The position numbers were made by a program, and so were the translations under genes. The notes beneath the pieces are model-generated. The model ran no database searches and was not told the origin of the DNA. It saw only the letters and a list, made by a program, of their open reading frames with translations. Positions 63,652 to 64,000 of a stretch of DNA of 64,000 bases are shown here, one piece after another (the stretch's first letter is position 1; every line of letters begins with the position of its first letter). This DNA comes from Nostoc sp. 'Lobaria pulmonaria (5183) cyanobiont' (GTDB taxonomy: Bacteria; Cyanobacteriota; Cyanobacteriia; Cyanobacteriales; Nostocaceae), in assembly GCF_002949795.1 (NCBI RefSeq), contig NZ_CP026692.1, positions 5,440,545 to 5,504,544 of the forward strand, given 5' to 3'.

Positions 63652-64000
63652 TTATATTCCAATCACCATTCCATAAAGTACATCTTTATTTGTTTCTAAT
63701 AATTCTTGGGTTTCGTCATCATAATAAGCACCAATCCCACTACACTGAATTCCCAAATAATTACTAGTTAAATAAAGTCTCTGTCCAAGAAAACCAGCTA
63801 TTTGCATAGCATTTTGATAATTTAAATAATCTGACACAAAAAATAAAGTTACAGCGCCATCTCTAGCAATAGCCTGATTAATACATAAGTAACCTGTCTT
63901 TTCACTAAAATTACCCGTTTTAACCAGATGTGTACCTCTATATAACCCAGGTGTCATTCCCTCTACTCGATGCACCACTGAGTAAATTTCTATTTCCTCA
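63652..64000 (-). CDS. SagB-like nitroreductase, C-terminal part (cut by window edge)
   Basis: The frame stays open to the window edge, so the N terminus lies beyond. The 116 residues seen contain IYSVVHRVEGMTPGLYRG, LFFVSDYLNYQNAMQIAGFLGQRLYL and GIGAYYDDETQELL, the FMN-binding C-terminal half of SagB/ThcOx-type nitroreductases. Such enzymes oxidise azolines in peptide natural products or other small substrates. It is followed by the orphan paralogue. Confidence 0.85.
   Translation of the reverse strand, partial: EEIEIYSVVHRVEGMTPGLYRGTHLVKTGNFSEKTGYLCINQAIARDGAVTLFFVSDYLNYQNAMQIAGFLGQRLYLTSNYLGIQCSGIGAYYDDETQELLETNKDVLYGMVIGI

Noticed and set aside
1..64000. tRNA or rRNA genes
   Set aside because: No tRNA-like T-loop/acceptor pattern or rRNA sequence was recognised by eye; a covariance-model scan would settle it.

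Overview
The window comes from a filamentous, heterocyst-forming cyanobacterium, most likely a Nostoc close to N. punctiforme. The markers are hetZ-patU (heterocyst patterning), tandem amiC amidase genes (septal nanopores), an uptake hydrogenase hupSL with its hup/hyp maturation genes, petG, cytM, abundant GCGATCGC (HIP1) sites, and heptameric short tandem repeats between genes. No rRNA, tRNA, CRISPR array or intact insertion sequence was seen.

Left part (1-32.7 kb), mainly core genes: a carbonic anhydrase 3' end; mreBCD on the minus strand (cell shape); ssb; a SIMPL-domain protein; a cation/proton antiporter; two amiC genes that were duplicated together with their 5' leaders; murI; a long-chain prenyl diphosphate synthase; hetZ overlapping an unsplit patU; a TgpA-like membrane protein with a degenerate transglutaminase triad; a receiver domain lacking its phosphoacceptor; a parvulin-type isomerase; cytM, petG, rsmD and hisH; a peptidase C15 relative; and a DUF3370 protein. 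Between them lie decayed genes (ABC permease, HTH antitoxin-like gene, restriction-methylase-like gene) and two small inverted-repeat elements.

Middle (33-44.5 kb): a SucC/SucD-like pair whose alpha subunit lacks the catalytic Glu and His; a histidine kinase/OmpR-type regulator pair; a LabA-like NYN protein; cysK; and a block of small unrecognised proteins ending in a luciferase-like flavin oxidoreductase that overlaps a 124-residue orphan protein.

Right part (44.7-64 kb), the hydrogenase island. One long minus-strand unit reads TPR protein, two small membrane proteins, NifU-Rieske fusion, NHL-repeat protein, hypF, hypC, hypD, hypE, hypA, hypB. Divergent from it are hupS and an uninterrupted hupL, then hupW, the protease that matures HupL. 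HypA-F build the NiFe(CN)2CO centre of HupL; the five leading genes are thought to serve maturation of the Fe-S subunit HupS. A consensus NtcA site lies 521-534 nt upstream of hupS. The island ends with a second copy of the 124-residue orphan family, here next to a SagB-like nitroreductase.

The observations I rank highest are this orphan protein family beside flavoenzymes, the SucCD-like pair without catalytic residues, a candidate HetR site upstream of hetZ, the candidate far-upstream NtcA site of hupSL, and the joint duplication of amiC and its leader.
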